A stretch of DNA of 64,000 nt from Sphingobium sp. JS3065 (GTDB lineage Bacteria; Pseudomonadota; Alphaproteobacteria; Sphingomonadales; Sphingomonadaceae): assembly GCF_026427355.1 (NCBI RefSeq), contig NZ_CP102664.1, positions 1,240,001-1,304,000 on the forward strand, written 5' to 3'. Each line of letters starts with the position of its first letter. Within the stretch, counting starts at the first letter, position 1. The notes beneath the pieces were generated by a model. It was not told where the DNA came from. It saw nothing but the letters and a program-made list of their open reading frames with translations, and made no database searches. This document shows, piece after piece, positions 37,674 through 46,656 of the stretch. A program made the position numbers and the translations under genes.

Positions 37674-38825
37674 ATGACCGATAAAACCGTCGCATTGCTG
37701 GTCGCAGCAGGACAGGGCAGCCGCGCAGGCGGCGATATTCCCAAGCAATTCCGGCCGATCGGCGGCAAGCCCGTCCTGGCCCATGCCGTAGACGCCTTGG
37801 CCCGGCACCCCGCCATCGATTCCATCGTCATCGTCGTCGGTGCGGGTCAGGAAGCGGAGGCTCTCTCGGCCCTCGGCCAGCATCCGGTTGCCGCGATCGT
37901 TGAGGGCGCGGACAGCCGTCGCGGATCGGTCCGCGCCGGGCTGGAGCATATCGCATCCTCCGGCGGCGCGGTCCGCATCCTCATCCATGACGCCGCCCGC
38001 CCCTTCCTTCCCGGCGCGGTGATCGACCGGCTGCTGTCCGCCCTGGCGGAAGCGCCCGGCGCCATCCCCACCCTGCCCGTCACCGATACGCTCGTCAGAA
38101 ACCAAGCCCTTGTGGCCCGCGACGGGCTGGCCCGCGTCCAGACGCCGCAGGCCTTCCATTTCGATGCCATCCTCGCCGCGCACCGGAGCTGGGACAGCGA
38201 GCGGGAAGCGACCGACGACGCCCAGATATTGCGGCATGCGGGCCATGACGTCACTCTGGTCGCTGGCGATGAAAGGCTGGAAAAATTGACCTACGCCGAA
38301 GATTTCCTCCGCGCCGAAGCCCGTTTGGGCATCACCCGCAGCATCCGCACCGGCATGGGTTATGACGTCCACCGGCTTGCGCCCGATCAGGAACTCTGGC
38401 TCTGCGGCGTCCGCATTCCCCATGACCGGGGGCTGGCGGGTCACAGCGATGCCGATGTGGCGATCCACGCCCTGGTCGACGCGCTGCTCGGCGCGCTGGC
38501 GGACGGCGATATCGGCAGCCACTTTCCGCCATCCGACCCGCAATGGCGCGGAGCCGCCTCCTCCCGATTCCTGGAATATGCGGCGGAGCGCGTCGCAAAA
38601 CGGGACGGCTTCATCGAACATGTCGACCTGACGCTGATCTGCGAAGCGCCGAAGATCGGCCCGCATCGGGAGGCGATGCGCGCCCGGATCGCGGAAATAC
38701 TGGGCTTGTCGCTCGACCGCGTCAGCGTGAAGGCCACGACGACGGAACGTCTGGGTTTCACCGGACGGCGCGAGGGCATCGCCGCACAGGCTGTTGCCAC
38801 CCTCTCCCTCCCCGCGCTATCCTGA
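37674..38825 (+). CDS. ispDF: IspDF: fused 2-C-methyl-D-erythritol 4-phosphate cytidylyltransferase / 2,4-cyclodiphosphate synthase
   Basis: This 383-residue bifunctional enzyme carries out steps three and five of the MEP isoprenoid pathway. The IspD part (about 1-222) has [13 protein letters not shown] and LIHDAARPF. The IspF part (about 225-383) begins [13 protein letters not shown] with metal ligands Asp and His, then [32 protein letters not shown] split here as GHSDADV and [11 protein letters not shown]. The fusion is typical of alphaproteobacteria. Start ATG 37674. It is followed within five bases by the CinA-like gene. Confidence 0.96.
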   Translation: MTDKTVALLVAAGQGSRAGGDIPKQFRPIGGKPVLAHAVDALARHPAIDSIVIVVGAGQEAEALSALGQHPVAAIVEGADSRRGSVRAGLEHIASSGGAVRILIHDAARPFLPGAVIDRLLSALAEAPGAIPTLPVTDTLVRNQALVARDGLARVQTPQAFHFDAILAAHRSWDSEREATDDAQILRHAGHDVTLVAGDERLEKLTYAEDFLRAEARLGITRSIRTGMGYDVHRLAPDQELWLCGVRIPHDRGLAGHSDADVAIHALVDALLGALADGDIGSHFPPSDPQWRGAASSRFLEYAAERVAKRDGFIEHVDLTLICEAPKIGPHREAMRARIAEILGLSLDRVSVKATTTERLGFTGRREGIAAQAVATLSLPALS

Positions 38826-38830
38826 TCGCC

Positions 38831-39349
38831 ATGCCCGATAACATCCTTCCCGCGTCGCTGGTCGAACTGGCCGAGCGCGTCATCATCGCCAACCGCCGCG
38901 CCGGCCGCACCATAGCGGTGGCGGAAAGCTGCACCGGGGGCCTGGTCTCCGCCGCGCTGACCGAAATCGCCGGATCGTCGGAGGTGTTCGAGGCCGGATT
39001 CATCACTTATTCCAATGACATGAAAAGCGAACTTCTCAAGGTTTCGCAGGATGTCATCGAAACCTTCGGGGCGGTTTCCATCGCCACCGCATGGGCCATG
39101 GCGCAGGGCGCGCTCAACAAGAGCCATGCCAATGTCGCCGTCGCCATCACCGGCATAGCCGGTCCCGGCGGCGGATCGGAGCAGAAGCCTGTGGGCACAG
39201 TCGTCTTCGCCCGCGCCGAACGCGGCGCCAGCCCCGACAAGATCGTGGCCGACATGCATCATTTCGGGGATACGGGCCGGGGCGGCGTCCGCCTTCAGGC
39301 GGCGCTCTGCGCGCTCGAACTGCTGCTGCCCGATTCGCCCGCGCCGTAA
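38831..39349 (+). CDS. CinA-family nicotinamide-nucleotide amidohydrolase (PncC)
   Basis: This 172-residue protein equals the C-terminal CinA domain alone. It has VAESCTGGLVSAALT with the active-site Ser and the glycine-rich TGIAGPGGGSEQKPVGTV. PncC enzymes deamidate NMN to nicotinate mononucleotide in the NAD salvage cycle. It starts five bases after ispDF. Its last 55 bases run through the 3' end of the opposite-strand RatA-like gene, an unusual coding overlap in which both frames look genuine. Confidence 0.9.
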   Translation: MPDNILPASLVELAERVIIANRRAGRTIAVAESCTGGLVSAALTEIAGSSEVFEAGFITYSNDMKSELLKVSQDVIETFGAVSIATAWAMAQGALNKSHANVAVAITGIAGPGGGSEQKPVGTVVFARAERGASPDKIVADMHHFGDTGRGGVRLQAALCALELLLPDSPAP

Positions 39350-39771
39350 AGTTCCGCCGCGCGGGTTTCGAATGCGCCGATCATCTTGCGCAACGCCTTG
39401 TCGAAAAGCTGGCCCGCAAGCATTTCGAACAGCTTGCTCTTGAATTCGAACTCCACTTCGAAATCCACCAGCACCCCGCCCTTGCCGTCGTCGCGGAAGC
39501 TCCATTCATTGTGGAGATGCTTCAACGGCCCGTCGAGATAATCGACCCGCACATGATCCGGCCGATGCTTGTGCACGCGGGACGTGAAGCTTTCCTTGAT
39601 CCCCTTGAAGCCGACGATCATGTCCGCGACCATTTCCGACTCGTCGTCGGACCGGACCCGGATGGCGCTGACCCAGGGCAGAAATTCAGGATAGGCGTCC
39701 ACATCCGCCACCAGGTCGAACATCTGTTCGGGCGTGTAGGGAAGCGGCCTTGTTTCGTTATGCTTGGGCAT
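39295..39771 (-). CDS. RatA/Coq10-family SRPBCC protein
   Basis: This 158-residue START-like protein has YTPEQMFDLVADVDAYPEFLPW, GFKGIKESFTSRV and a long C-terminal helix (LFDKALRKMIGAFETRAAEL), as in Coq10 lipid-binding proteins and RatA. In alphaproteobacteria this gene usually sits after lipA and is thought to help ubiquinone function; a toxin role for RatA is reported only in E. coli. The last 17 or so residues are Ser/Ala-rich and lie in the 55-base overlap with the CinA-like gene. It starts four bases after the lipA stop. Confidence 0.85.
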   Translation of the reverse strand: MPKHNETRPLPYTPEQMFDLVADVDAYPEFLPWVSAIRVRSDDESEMVADMIVGFKGIKESFTSRVHKHRPDHVRVDYLDGPLKHLHNEWSFRDDGKGGVLVDFEVEFEFKSKLFEMLAGQLFDKALRKMIGAFETRAAELYGAGESGSSSSSAQSAA

Positions 39772-39775
39772 CGGC

Positions 39776-40720
39776 TTATTTGGCAGCCTTCGCCAGTTGC
39801 GCCTCGCGGGCGGCGCGCATTTCGGCAAAATCCTTGCCCGCATGATAGCTGGACCGCGTGAGCGGGCTGGACGCCACCTGCAGGAAACCCTTGGCCCGCG
39901 CGATCGCCGCATAGGCGTTGAACGCCGCCGGGGTGACGAATTCCATGACCTTCGCATGTTTGGGCGTCGGCTGGAGATATTGCCCCATGGTCAGGAAATC
40001 GATGTCGGCGGAGCGCATGTCGTCCATCACCTGATGAACCTCCAGCCGTTCCTCGCCCAGGCCCAGCATGATGCCGGACTTGGTGAAGATCGACGGATCG
40101 AGCTTCTTCACCGTCTCCAGCAACCGCAGCGACGCATAATAGCGCGCACCCGGACGGATGGTCGGATAAAGCCGGGGCACCGTCTCCAGATTATGATTAT
40201 AGACGTCCGGCCGCGCCGCGACGATCATCTCGACCGCCCGTTCATGCTTGTTGCGGAAGTCCGGCGTCAGGATTTCGATGGTCGTGTCCGGAGTCGTGCG
40301 GCGCAGCGCCTCTATCACCTTCACGAACTGCGAAGCGCCGCCATCGGGCAGGTCGTCACGGTCGACCGAGGTGATGACGATATGCTCCAGCCCCATTTCC
40401 GCGCAGGCATCGGCCAGATTCTGCGGCTCATTGGGATCGACCTTGCGCGGCATGCCGGTCTTGACGTTGCAGAAGGCGCAGGCCCGGGTGCAGACATCGC
40501 CCAGGATCATCACGGTCGCATGCTTCTTGGTCCAGCATTCACCGATATTCGGGCAGGCCGCTTCCTCGCACACCGTGGCCAGCCCCTTGGCTCGCATCAG
40601 CTTGCGCGTCTCATGATAGCCGGGGCTGGTCGGCGCCTTCACGCGAATCCAGTCGGGCTTGCGGGCGCGCTCGGAGCGGTTGGCGGGACGATTGTCGGGG
40701 TTGGAGGCGATATCGGTCAT
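39776..40720 (-). CDS. lipA: Lipoyl synthase
   Basis: This is a 314-residue radical-SAM enzyme that inserts two sulfurs into octanoyl-lysine of E2 and GcvH proteins. It has both clusters: the auxiliary one [12 protein letters not shown] and the SAM one CTRACAFC, plus the C-terminal serine in the RSSYHAG motif that ligates the auxiliary cluster. Start ATG 40720 ([10 protein letters not shown]) is preferred, with GGGG just upstream; 40765 would add 15 residues of low family likeness. It is divergent from the carbonic anhydrase gene. Confidence 0.96.
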   Translation of the reverse strand: MTDIASNPDNRPANRSERARKPDWIRVKAPTSPGYHETRKLMRAKGLATVCEEAACPNIGECWTKKHATVMILGDVCTRACAFCNVKTGMPRKVDPNEPQNLADACAEMGLEHIVITSVDRDDLPDGGASQFVKVIEALRRTTPDTTIEILTPDFRNKHERAVEMIVAARPDVYNHNLETVPRLYPTIRPGARYYASLRLLETVKKLDPSIFTKSGIMLGLGEERLEVHQVMDDMRSADIDFLTMGQYLQPTPKHAKVMEFVTPAAFNAYAAIARAKGFLQVASSPLTRSSYHAGKDFAEMRAAREAQLAKAAK

Positions 40721-40785
40721 GTGCCCCAGATAGCGATGCAAGAGCGCTCTTGCCAGCCCCATCATTGTTCGGCACAGACCGGCGC

Positions 40786-41436
40786 ATGACTGATTTCGCC
40801 GACATGCTCGCTGGCTATCGCCGCTTCCGCAACACCGGCTGGACGGCCCAGCGGGAGCGATGGGGCAACCTCAATGAAGGGCAGAATCCCCGCGTCATGG
40901 TGATCGCCTGCTCCGACAGCCGAGTCGACCCGGCGCAGATATTCGACAGCAGCCCCGGCGAGATCTTCGTGGTCCGCAACGTCGCCGCGCTGGTGCCGCC
41001 CTTCGAAACCAATCCGGGCCGCCACGGCGTTTCCGCAGCGTTGGAATTCGCCGTCCAGGTGCTCAAGGTCGGCGAGATCGTCGTCATGGGCCATGGCAAA
41101 TGCGGCGGTTGCAAGGCCGCGCTCACCCATGCGCTGAAGGATGCGCCTCCGGGCGAAGGCGGCTTCATCCACAACTGGATCGAATTGCTGGACGGGGCGC
41201 GGGAAAAGGTCGTGGAGCGCTTCGGCGACGATCAGGGGCGCGACGCCGAACGCGCCATGGAACATGAAGGCGTCAAGGTCAGCCTGGCCAATCTGCGCAG
41301 CTTCCCCTGCGTCCGCGTCAAGGAACGCCAGGGGGATCTCAAGCTGGTCGGCGCCTTCTTCGCCATTGCCGACGGCCGGCTCCATCTGCTGGACGAGGCG
41401 AGCGGCGAATTCCATCCCGCCCCGCTGGACGCCTGA
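40786..41436 (+). CDS. Beta-class carbonic anhydrase
   Basis: This 216-residue enzyme interconverts CO2 and bicarbonate. Zinc ligands are Cys42 and Asp44 in ACSDSRVDP, with His and Cys in MGHGKCGGC near residues 100-103. The length and the [13 protein letters not shown] segment fit the cytoplasmic prokaryotic beta class. Start ATG 40786; two in-frame ATGs lie nearby, at 40750 and 40804. It faces away from lipA and is followed after one base by the NYN protein, so the three genes 40786-42456 may be one unit. Confidence 0.92.
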   Translation: MTDFADMLAGYRRFRNTGWTAQRERWGNLNEGQNPRVMVIACSDSRVDPAQIFDSSPGEIFVVRNVAALVPPFETNPGRHGVSAALEFAVQVLKVGEIVVMGHGKCGGCKAALTHALKDAPPGEGGFIHNWIELLDGAREKVVERFGDDQGRDAERAMEHEGVKVSLANLRSFPCVRVKERQGDLKLVGAFFAIADGRLHLLDEASGEFHPAPLDA

Positions 41437-41437
41437 C

Positions 41438-42175
41438 ATGACGGCGTCGATCCCCAACGGCAATGTCGCCCTGCTGATCGATGCCGACAACGCCTCCGCC
41501 GACCATTTCGACCCGGTGCTGACCGTTCTGGCGGAACTGGGCACCGTCAACATCCGCCGCGCCTATGGCAATTGGAGCAAGCCCGCGCTCAAGGGCTGGG
41601 CCAACCAGGCGGTGACGCAGGCAATCGAAACCCAACAGCAGTTCGACCTGACCAAGGGCAAGAACGCCACCGACATGAAGATGACGATCGACGCCATGGA
41701 CCTGATGGCGTCCGGCCGCGTCACCGGCTTCGGCCTGATGTCGAGCGACAGCGATTTCACCCCGTTGGTGACGCGCATCCGGCAGGAGGGGATTTCGGTC
41801 TACGGTTTCGGATCGGCGAACACGCCGCAGGCTTTCCGCAGCGCCTGCACCCGCTTCATCGACGTCGGCGCGCTGACCAGTTCGCGGGAGGATGCTCCGG
41901 TCGAGCCGGTGGAACCCGGCAAGCGTCCCGACAACGGGGAGAGCGCGGAAGTGGCGCCCGATCTCGTCAAGCTGCTGGTCGACGCCTATAACGCCGTGAA
42001 GCGCGACGATCAGGGTTTCGCCCGCCTGAGCGAAGTCGGCCAGCTTGCGGGCAACCGCTCCAGCTTCGACACGCGCAACTATGGGTTCAAGCGGCTGTCG
42101 GACCTCGTCCGCTCGATCAAGAATTTCAAGGTGGAGAGCCGCGACGGCCAGACCTGGATCAAGCGGGTCCACTAA
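41438..42175 (+). CDS. NYN-domain RNase-like protein with OST-HTH (LOTUS) domain
   Basis: This 245-residue protein has an N-terminal NYN (PIN-like) domain with acidic residues in LLIDADNAS, KNATDMKMTIDAMDL and MSSDSDFTPL, the set expected for a metal-dependent nuclease site. After a Pro/Glu-rich linker (about residues 150-172), a C-terminal winged OST-HTH domain (FARLSEVGQLAGNRSSFD ... YGFKRLSDLVRSI) probably binds RNA. This pairing occurs in the bacterial LabA/DUF88 group; targets are unknown. It touches the acylphosphatase gene by one base (TAATG). Confidence 0.85.
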   Translation: MTASIPNGNVALLIDADNASADHFDPVLTVLAELGTVNIRRAYGNWSKPALKGWANQAVTQAIETQQQFDLTKGKNATDMKMTIDAMDLMASGRVTGFGLMSSDSDFTPLVTRIRQEGISVYGFGSANTPQAFRSACTRFIDVGALTSSREDAPVEPVEPGKRPDNGESAEVAPDLVKLLVDAYNAVKRDDQGFARLSEVGQLAGNRSSFDTRNYGFKRLSDLVRSIKNFKVESRDGQTWIKRVH

Positions 42176-42456
42176 TGGCCGCCATCGCCCGGCATCTGAC
42201 GATCCTCGGCCGGGTTCAGGGCGTGTTCTACCGCAACTGGGCCGTGGAAAGGGCCACCGGCCTGAACCTTGCGGGCTGGGTCCGCAACCGCATGGACGGC
42301 AGCGTCGAAGCGCTGGCGGAAGGACCGGAGGAAGCGGTGGAACAATTCATCGCCCTCGCCCATGAGGGACCTCCCGCTGCAAATGTCACGCGGATCGACG
42401 TGGCGGTTGTCGATGTCGCAGGCCTTGCGTCCTTCCAGAAACGCCCGACCTGCTGA
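42175..42456 (+). CDS. Acylphosphatase
   Basis: This 93-residue enzyme has the phosphate-binding loop GRVQGVFYRNW with its catalytic Arg and the catalytic Asn in GWVRNRMDGSVEALAEG. It hydrolyses carboxyl-phosphates such as carbamoyl or acetyl phosphate. Size and motif positions match the small cytoplasmic family exactly. Translation likely restarts from the upstream gene, because the ATG shares a base with its stop codon. Confidence 0.94.
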   Translation: MAAIARHLTILGRVQGVFYRNWAVERATGLNLAGWVRNRMDGSVEALAEGPEEAVEQFIALAHEGPPAANVTRIDVAVVDVAGLASFQKRPTC

Positions 42457-42501
42457 TTGATGTAGTCACGGCGGGATGAGGTAGAGGGGGCCTATCCTAT
42501 T

Positions 42502-42655
42502 CCTCCCCATCGGGAGATGGGGAGGGTCGAAGAGAGGCACGTGACTCTCTTCGACGGCTGAAGGCTGGTGGAGGGGAATGGGGCACGCCCTCCGAATTTC
42601 CCCTCCACCACCGCCTTCGGCGGCGGTCCCCCTCCCCACGCTTCGCGCAGGGAGG
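42502..42655. repeat. Array of five adjacent stem-loops in an intergenic spacer
   Basis: Between the acylphosphatase gene and ettA (398 bases without a gene) five inverted repeats follow one another: arms 42502-42511/42516-42525 (10 bp), 42526-42536/42545-42555 (11 bp), 42567-42578/42598-42609 (12 bp), 42610-42615/42622-42627 (6 bp) and 42631-42636/42650-42655 (6 bp). All are perfect pairings. The composition is unlike either neighbour, with runs of GGGGA and CCCCT. It looks like a dispersed palindromic element of the REP/RPE kind; copy number cannot be judged from one window. Confidence 0.7.
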
Positions 42656-42690
42656 ATTTAAGGTCCGCTCCTGCCCACCATTCCACACAG

Positions 42691-42721
42691 AAAAAAAGGC
42701 CGATCCCAGAGGGACCGGCCT
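42691..42721 (-). terminator. Rho-independent terminator for ettA
   Basis: On the minus strand AGGCCGGTCCC pairs with GGGATCGGCCT (one mismatch, three-base loop) and is followed by seven T residues. It lies 134 bases after the ettA stop and is correctly oriented for that gene. Confidence 0.8.
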
Positions 42722-42854
42722 GAAAGTTTTAGGAGAGGATGCCTGAAAGGCCCTCCCTATGTGCACTGCACCATATTATTTTGCAAGTGCGAAATAAGGA
42801 ATGAGGATTGCAATCATTGCATGCTCATCCTCGCCGCCGCACTGCACTTCCAAC

Positions 42855-44540
42855 TCAGCGGGTCAGCTTCTTGTAAGCCAGCCGCGTAGGACGATCCGCC
42901 GCATCGCCCAGACGACGCCGCTTATCCTCCTCATACATTTCGAAATTGCCCTCGAACCATTCGACATGGCTGTCACCCTCGAAAGCCAGGATATGCGTCG
43001 CCAGACGGTCCAGGAAGAAGCGGTCGTGGCTGATCACCACGGCGCAGCCCGCGAAATTCTCGATCGCCTCTTCCAGCGCGCCCAGCGTTTCGACGTCAAG
43101 GTCATTGGTCGGTTCGTCGAGCAGCAGCACATTGCCGCCCTTCTTCAGCATCTTGGCGATGTGCACGCGGTTGCGCTCACCGCCCGACAGCTTGCCGACA
43201 TTCTTCTGCTGGTCCTGCCCCTTGAAGTTGAAGGCGCCGACATAGGCCCGGGTCGACATGTCGTGCCCGTTGACCTTCACATAATCCAGGCCGTCCGACA
43301 CTTCCTCCCAGACATTCTTCGAAGCGTCCAGATGATCGCGGCTCTGGTCGACATAGCCCAGACGCACGGTCGAACCGATGTCGATCTCGCCCGAATCGGG
43401 CTGCTCCTGCCCGGTGATCAGCTTGAACAGGGTCGATTTGCCCGCGCCGTTCGGCCCGATCACGCCGACGATGCCGCCCGGCGGCAGCATGAAGGAGAGA
43501 TTTTCGAACAGCAGCTTGTCGCCATAGGCCTTGCTGATATTCTTCGCCTCGATCACCTTGCCGCCCAGACGTTCGGGCACCTGGATGACGATCTGCGCCT
43601 TGCCCGGCGTGCGGTTTTCCTGACCGGCGACCAGTTCCTCGAACTTCTTGATGCGCGCCTTGGACTTGGTCTGGCGGCCCTTGGTGCCCGCCCTGATCCA
43701 TTCCAGCTCGTCGTTGATCGCCTTCTGGCGGCCGGTCGCCTCCCGGTCTTCCTGTTCCAGACGCTTCGACTTCTTCTCCAGATAGGTGGAGTAGTTGCCC
43801 TCGTAAGGGAAATATTTGCCCCGATCGAGTTCCAGGATCCAGCCGACCACATTGTCCAGGAAGTAGCGGTCGTGGGTGATCATCAGCACCGCGCCCGCAT
43901 ATTCCTTCAGGTGATTCTCCAGCCACTCGACGCTTTCGGCATCCAGATGGTTGGTCGGTTCGTCCAGCAGCAGGATATCCGGCTTCTGGATCAGCAGGCG
44001 GGTCAGCGCGATGCGGCGCTTTTCACCGCCCGACAGGCTGTCCACCGGCCAGTCCGAAGGCGGGCAGCGCAGCGCTTCCATCGCGATCTCAAGCTGGTTG
44101 TCGAGCGTCCAGCCGTCCACGGCGTCGATCTGCTCCTGCAACGTGCCCATTTCCTCCATGAGCGCGTCGAAATCGACATCCTCCGGCGGATCGGCCATGA
44201 TCATGCTGATCTCGTTGAAACGATCCAGCTTGTCCGCGATTTCGCGCGCGCCGTCCTTGACATTCTCCAGCACGGTCTTGCTGGCGTCGAGCTGCGGCTC
44301 CTGCGGCAGATAGCCGACGGTGATATTCTCGCCCGGCCATGCCTCACCGCTGAAATCCGTGTCGATGCCCGCCATGATCTTCATCAGCGTCGACTTGCCC
44401 GCGCCGTTGGGGCCGACGATGCCGATCTTCGCCCCGCGATAGAATTGCAGGTTGATCTGGTTGAGCACCGGCTTGGCGGCGCCGGGAAAGCTCTTGGTCA
44501 TGCTCTTCATCACGAAGGCGTATTGGGAGGAGGCGGACAT
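42855..44540 (-). CDS. ettA: EttA: energy-dependent translational throttle (ABC-F)
   Basis: This 561-residue soluble ABC-F ATPase has two nucleotide-binding domains, each with GPNGAGKST and a signature (LSGGEKRR; LSGGERNR) and Walker B LLLDEPTNHLD / LLLDEPTNDLD. The EttA-specific arm and the P-site tRNA-interaction linker (KSKRLEQEDREATGRQ) lie between them. EttA binds the ribosomal E site and adjusts translation to ATP level. Start ATG 44540 (MSASSQYAFVM). It is divergent from the M28 peptidase gene. Confidence 0.95.
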   Translation of the reverse strand: MSASSQYAFVMKSMTKSFPGAAKPVLNQINLQFYRGAKIGIVGPNGAGKSTLMKIMAGIDTDFSGEAWPGENITVGYLPQEPQLDASKTVLENVKDGAREIADKLDRFNEISMIMADPPEDVDFDALMEEMGTLQEQIDAVDGWTLDNQLEIAMEALRCPPSDWPVDSLSGGEKRRIALTRLLIQKPDILLLDEPTNHLDAESVEWLENHLKEYAGAVLMITHDRYFLDNVVGWILELDRGKYFPYEGNYSTYLEKKSKRLEQEDREATGRQKAINDELEWIRAGTKGRQTKSKARIKKFEELVAGQENRTPGKAQIVIQVPERLGGKVIEAKNISKAYGDKLLFENLSFMLPPGGIVGVIGPNGAGKSTLFKLITGQEQPDSGEIDIGSTVRLGYVDQSRDHLDASKNVWEEVSDGLDYVKVNGHDMSTRAYVGAFNFKGQDQQKNVGKLSGGERNRVHIAKMLKKGGNVLLLDEPTNDLDVETLGALEEAIENFAGCAVVISHDRFFLDRLATHILAFEGDSHVEWFEGNFEMYEEDKRRRLGDAADRPTRLAYKKLTR

Positions 44541-44641
44541 GGCTTGAAACAGCTCCGAAAGGCAATCGTTGGAAATTGGCGCCGGGTTAGCGGAGGCGGA
44601 ACGCATTGGCAAATGGGGGATGGCTGGTTAAGCCTTCATCC

Positions 44642-46018
44642 ATGCAGAAAATCCGATCGGGCACGCTTGCCGCCTTTCTCCTCGGCAGCATCTTCACCCC
44701 CACGCTTCCCCTGGCGGCGGCACCCTCCAGCGTCGATACGATTCGCGCCTCCGCCCTGACGGATAAGGTCGCGATGGATTTCACCGAGGGCCTCACGACG
44801 GAGGTCGGTCCCCGCCCGGCCGGCACCCCGCGGGAGGCCCGCGCCCGCGACTGGACGGTGGCGAAGCTCAAGAGCCTGGGCTTCTCCAACGTCCGCGCAG
44901 AACCTTATACCATGCCCGTCTGGCTGCGCGGCCGTGACGAAGCCCGCGTGATTTCCCCCTTCCCGCAAAATCTGGTCCTCGCCGCCCTCGGCAACAGCGC
45001 CTCCACCCCGGAAAAGGGCCTGGAGGGCGAAGTCGTCTATTTCCCGACCCTGGCCGATCTCGAAGCCGCGCCCGCCGCCAGCCTCACCGGCAGGATCGCC
45101 TTCGTCGGCCACGCCATGCACGCGACCCAGGACGGCAGTTCCTACGGAATTTTCGGCGCCGCCCGCCGCCAGGGGCCAAGCATCGCCTCCCAAAAGGGCG
45201 CCATCGCCATATTGATCCGGTCGATCGGCACCGACAATCATCGCCAGCCGCATACGGGCGTCCAGATGTGGGCCGCCGGCGTGAAGCCCATTCCCGCCGC
45301 CGCGCTCAGCATGCCCGATGCCGAACAGCTTGCCCGCATGGTCTCGCGCGGCCAGCCGGTGCGGCTGCATCTGACGCTCACCTCCAAAATGCTGAAGGAC
45401 CAGCCGTCGGGCAATGTCATCGCTGAAATCCCCGGCAGCGATCCCGGGGCGGGCGTCGTCGTCGCCGCCTGCCACCTCGACAGTTGGGACCAGGGCACCG
45501 GCGCCATCGATGACGGTGCAGGCTGCGGCATCGTGGCCGCCGCCGCTCTTCAGGCCGCGAAGGCCGCACCGCTCCGCCGCACCATCCGCCTGCTGATGGC
45601 GGGGGCGGAGGAAGTGGGCGGCAATGGCGGCCGCGCCTATTTCGATCTGCATGGCAAGGAAGCCCACGCCATGGCGATGGAATCGGACTTCGGCGCTGAC
45701 CGCGTCTGGCGCGTCGATTTCAGGCTGCCGCAGGGGCATGACGCCCTCGCCCGCCGGGTCGCCGCCGGTCTCGCCCCGCTCGGCATCGCCGCCAGCCGCC
45801 TGCCCGCGGGCGGAGGTTCCGACATCGAACCGCTGGTGAAGGCGGGCGTGCCCGTGATCGATCTCCAGCAGGACGGCACCCGCTATTTCGACATTCATCA
45901 CACGCCCGACGATACGCTGGACAAAATCGACCCGGCACAGCTTCGACAGAATGTCGCGGCCTGGGCAGTTGCACTTTTCGAAATCGCAAATGCGCCGGAA
46001 TCGCTAGGCGGTAACTGA
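44642..46018 (+). CDS. Secreted M28-family zinc aminopeptidase/carboxypeptidase
   Basis: This 458-residue protein has a signal peptide (residues 1-27, ending PLAAA), a protease-associated insert domain and an M28 core with metal ligands in ACHLDSWDQGTGAIDDGAG, AGAEEVGGNGG, MESDFGAD and the late DIHHTPDD His. That fits a periplasmic or secreted dizinc exopeptidase such as plasma glutamate carboxypeptidase relatives. Start ATG 44642 just before the signal peptide; an in-frame ATG at 44606 would bury it. Transcribed away from ettA. Substrate unknown. Confidence 0.88.
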   Translation: MQKIRSGTLAAFLLGSIFTPTLPLAAAPSSVDTIRASALTDKVAMDFTEGLTTEVGPRPAGTPREARARDWTVAKLKSLGFSNVRAEPYTMPVWLRGRDEARVISPFPQNLVLAALGNSASTPEKGLEGEVVYFPTLADLEAAPAASLTGRIAFVGHAMHATQDGSSYGIFGAARRQGPSIASQKGAIAILIRSIGTDNHRQPHTGVQMWAAGVKPIPAAALSMPDAEQLARMVSRGQPVRLHLTLTSKMLKDQPSGNVIAEIPGSDPGAGVVVAACHLDSWDQGTGAIDDGAGCGIVAAAALQAAKAAPLRRTIRLLMAGAEEVGGNGGRAYFDLHGKEAHAMAMESDFGADRVWRVDFRLPQGHDALARRVAAGLAPLGIAASRLPAGGGSDIEPLVKAGVPVIDLQQDGTRYFDIHHTPDDTLDKIDPAQLRQNVAAWAVALFEIANAPESLGGN

Positions 46019-46173
46019 ACTTTTATTGTAGACAACACCCTGTCGCGTGATTCTGTCGCTTCACCGACGCAGAAAAGCATTGATTTGTGCAGCGCACACG
46101 TTAATGCGGGTCGCTCGCGTAAGTCACGATTTTGGCGTGGCGACGCGGCAAAATGCTATGGGAGCCGTACACA

Positions 46174-46386
46174 ATGAAGAAGATCGCTGTTGTTTTCGCT
46201 TCGGCTGGCCTGATGGCCCTCGCCGCTTGCGGTGAGAAGCCGGCTAACGAGACCGCGAACGCTTCGAACGCTGTTGTTGAGAACGTCGTCGAGAACGCTG
46301 CCAACGCTGCGGACAACGCCGCGAACGCTGCCGACAACGCCGCGAACGCTGCGAACGTCGCTGGCAACGCCGCGAACGCCGAATAA
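46174..46386 (+). CDS. Small Asn/Ala-repeat lipoprotein
   Basis: This 70-residue protein has a lipoprotein signal MKKIAVVFASAGLMALAAC, with Cys19 in the lipobox LAAC. The mature part is almost only Asn, Ala, Asp, Val and Glu, in repeats of the form NAADNAA (three near-copies from about residue 42 on). At DNA level the unit AACGCTGCCGACAACGCCGCG recurs with few changes in parts. It probably forms a small membrane-tethered helix or coil on the inner face of the outer membrane. A good terminator follows 26 bases after the stop, so it is a single-gene transcript. Function unknown. Confidence 0.85.
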   Translation: MKKIAVVFASAGLMALAACGEKPANETANASNAVVENVVENAANAADNAANAADNAANAANVAGNAANAE

Positions 46387-46411
46387 TCTTCGCCTCAGCG
46401 AGATTTTCGAA

Positions 46412-46444
46412 AGGGCGGATCGTCTTGTACGATCCGCCCTTTTT
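46412..46444 (+). terminator. Rho-independent terminator of the repeat lipoprotein gene
   Basis: AGGGCGGATCG (46412-46422) pairs perfectly with CGATCCGCCCT (46430-46440) around a seven-base loop and is followed by TTTT. It begins 26 bases after the lipoprotein stop. Confidence 0.88.
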
Positions 46445-46518
46445 CTATGCTGGCGACGGCATAAGGGCAAAAGCGAGATTGACGGGCAGCACGCTTCACC
46501 GCTAAGGCCCGCGAGCGC

Positions 46519-46595
<77 letters not shown>

Positions 46596-46656
46596 CCCTT
46601 CCCGATGGTCCGATCGTTCCGCGTCTTGCTGGTTTGGAACGCTGTCTTGTCATCTA

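Noticed and set aside
42457..42690. A CRISPR array
   Set aside because: The repeats are inverted pairs of different sequence, not regularly spaced direct repeats. No array and no cas gene were seen anywhere in the window.
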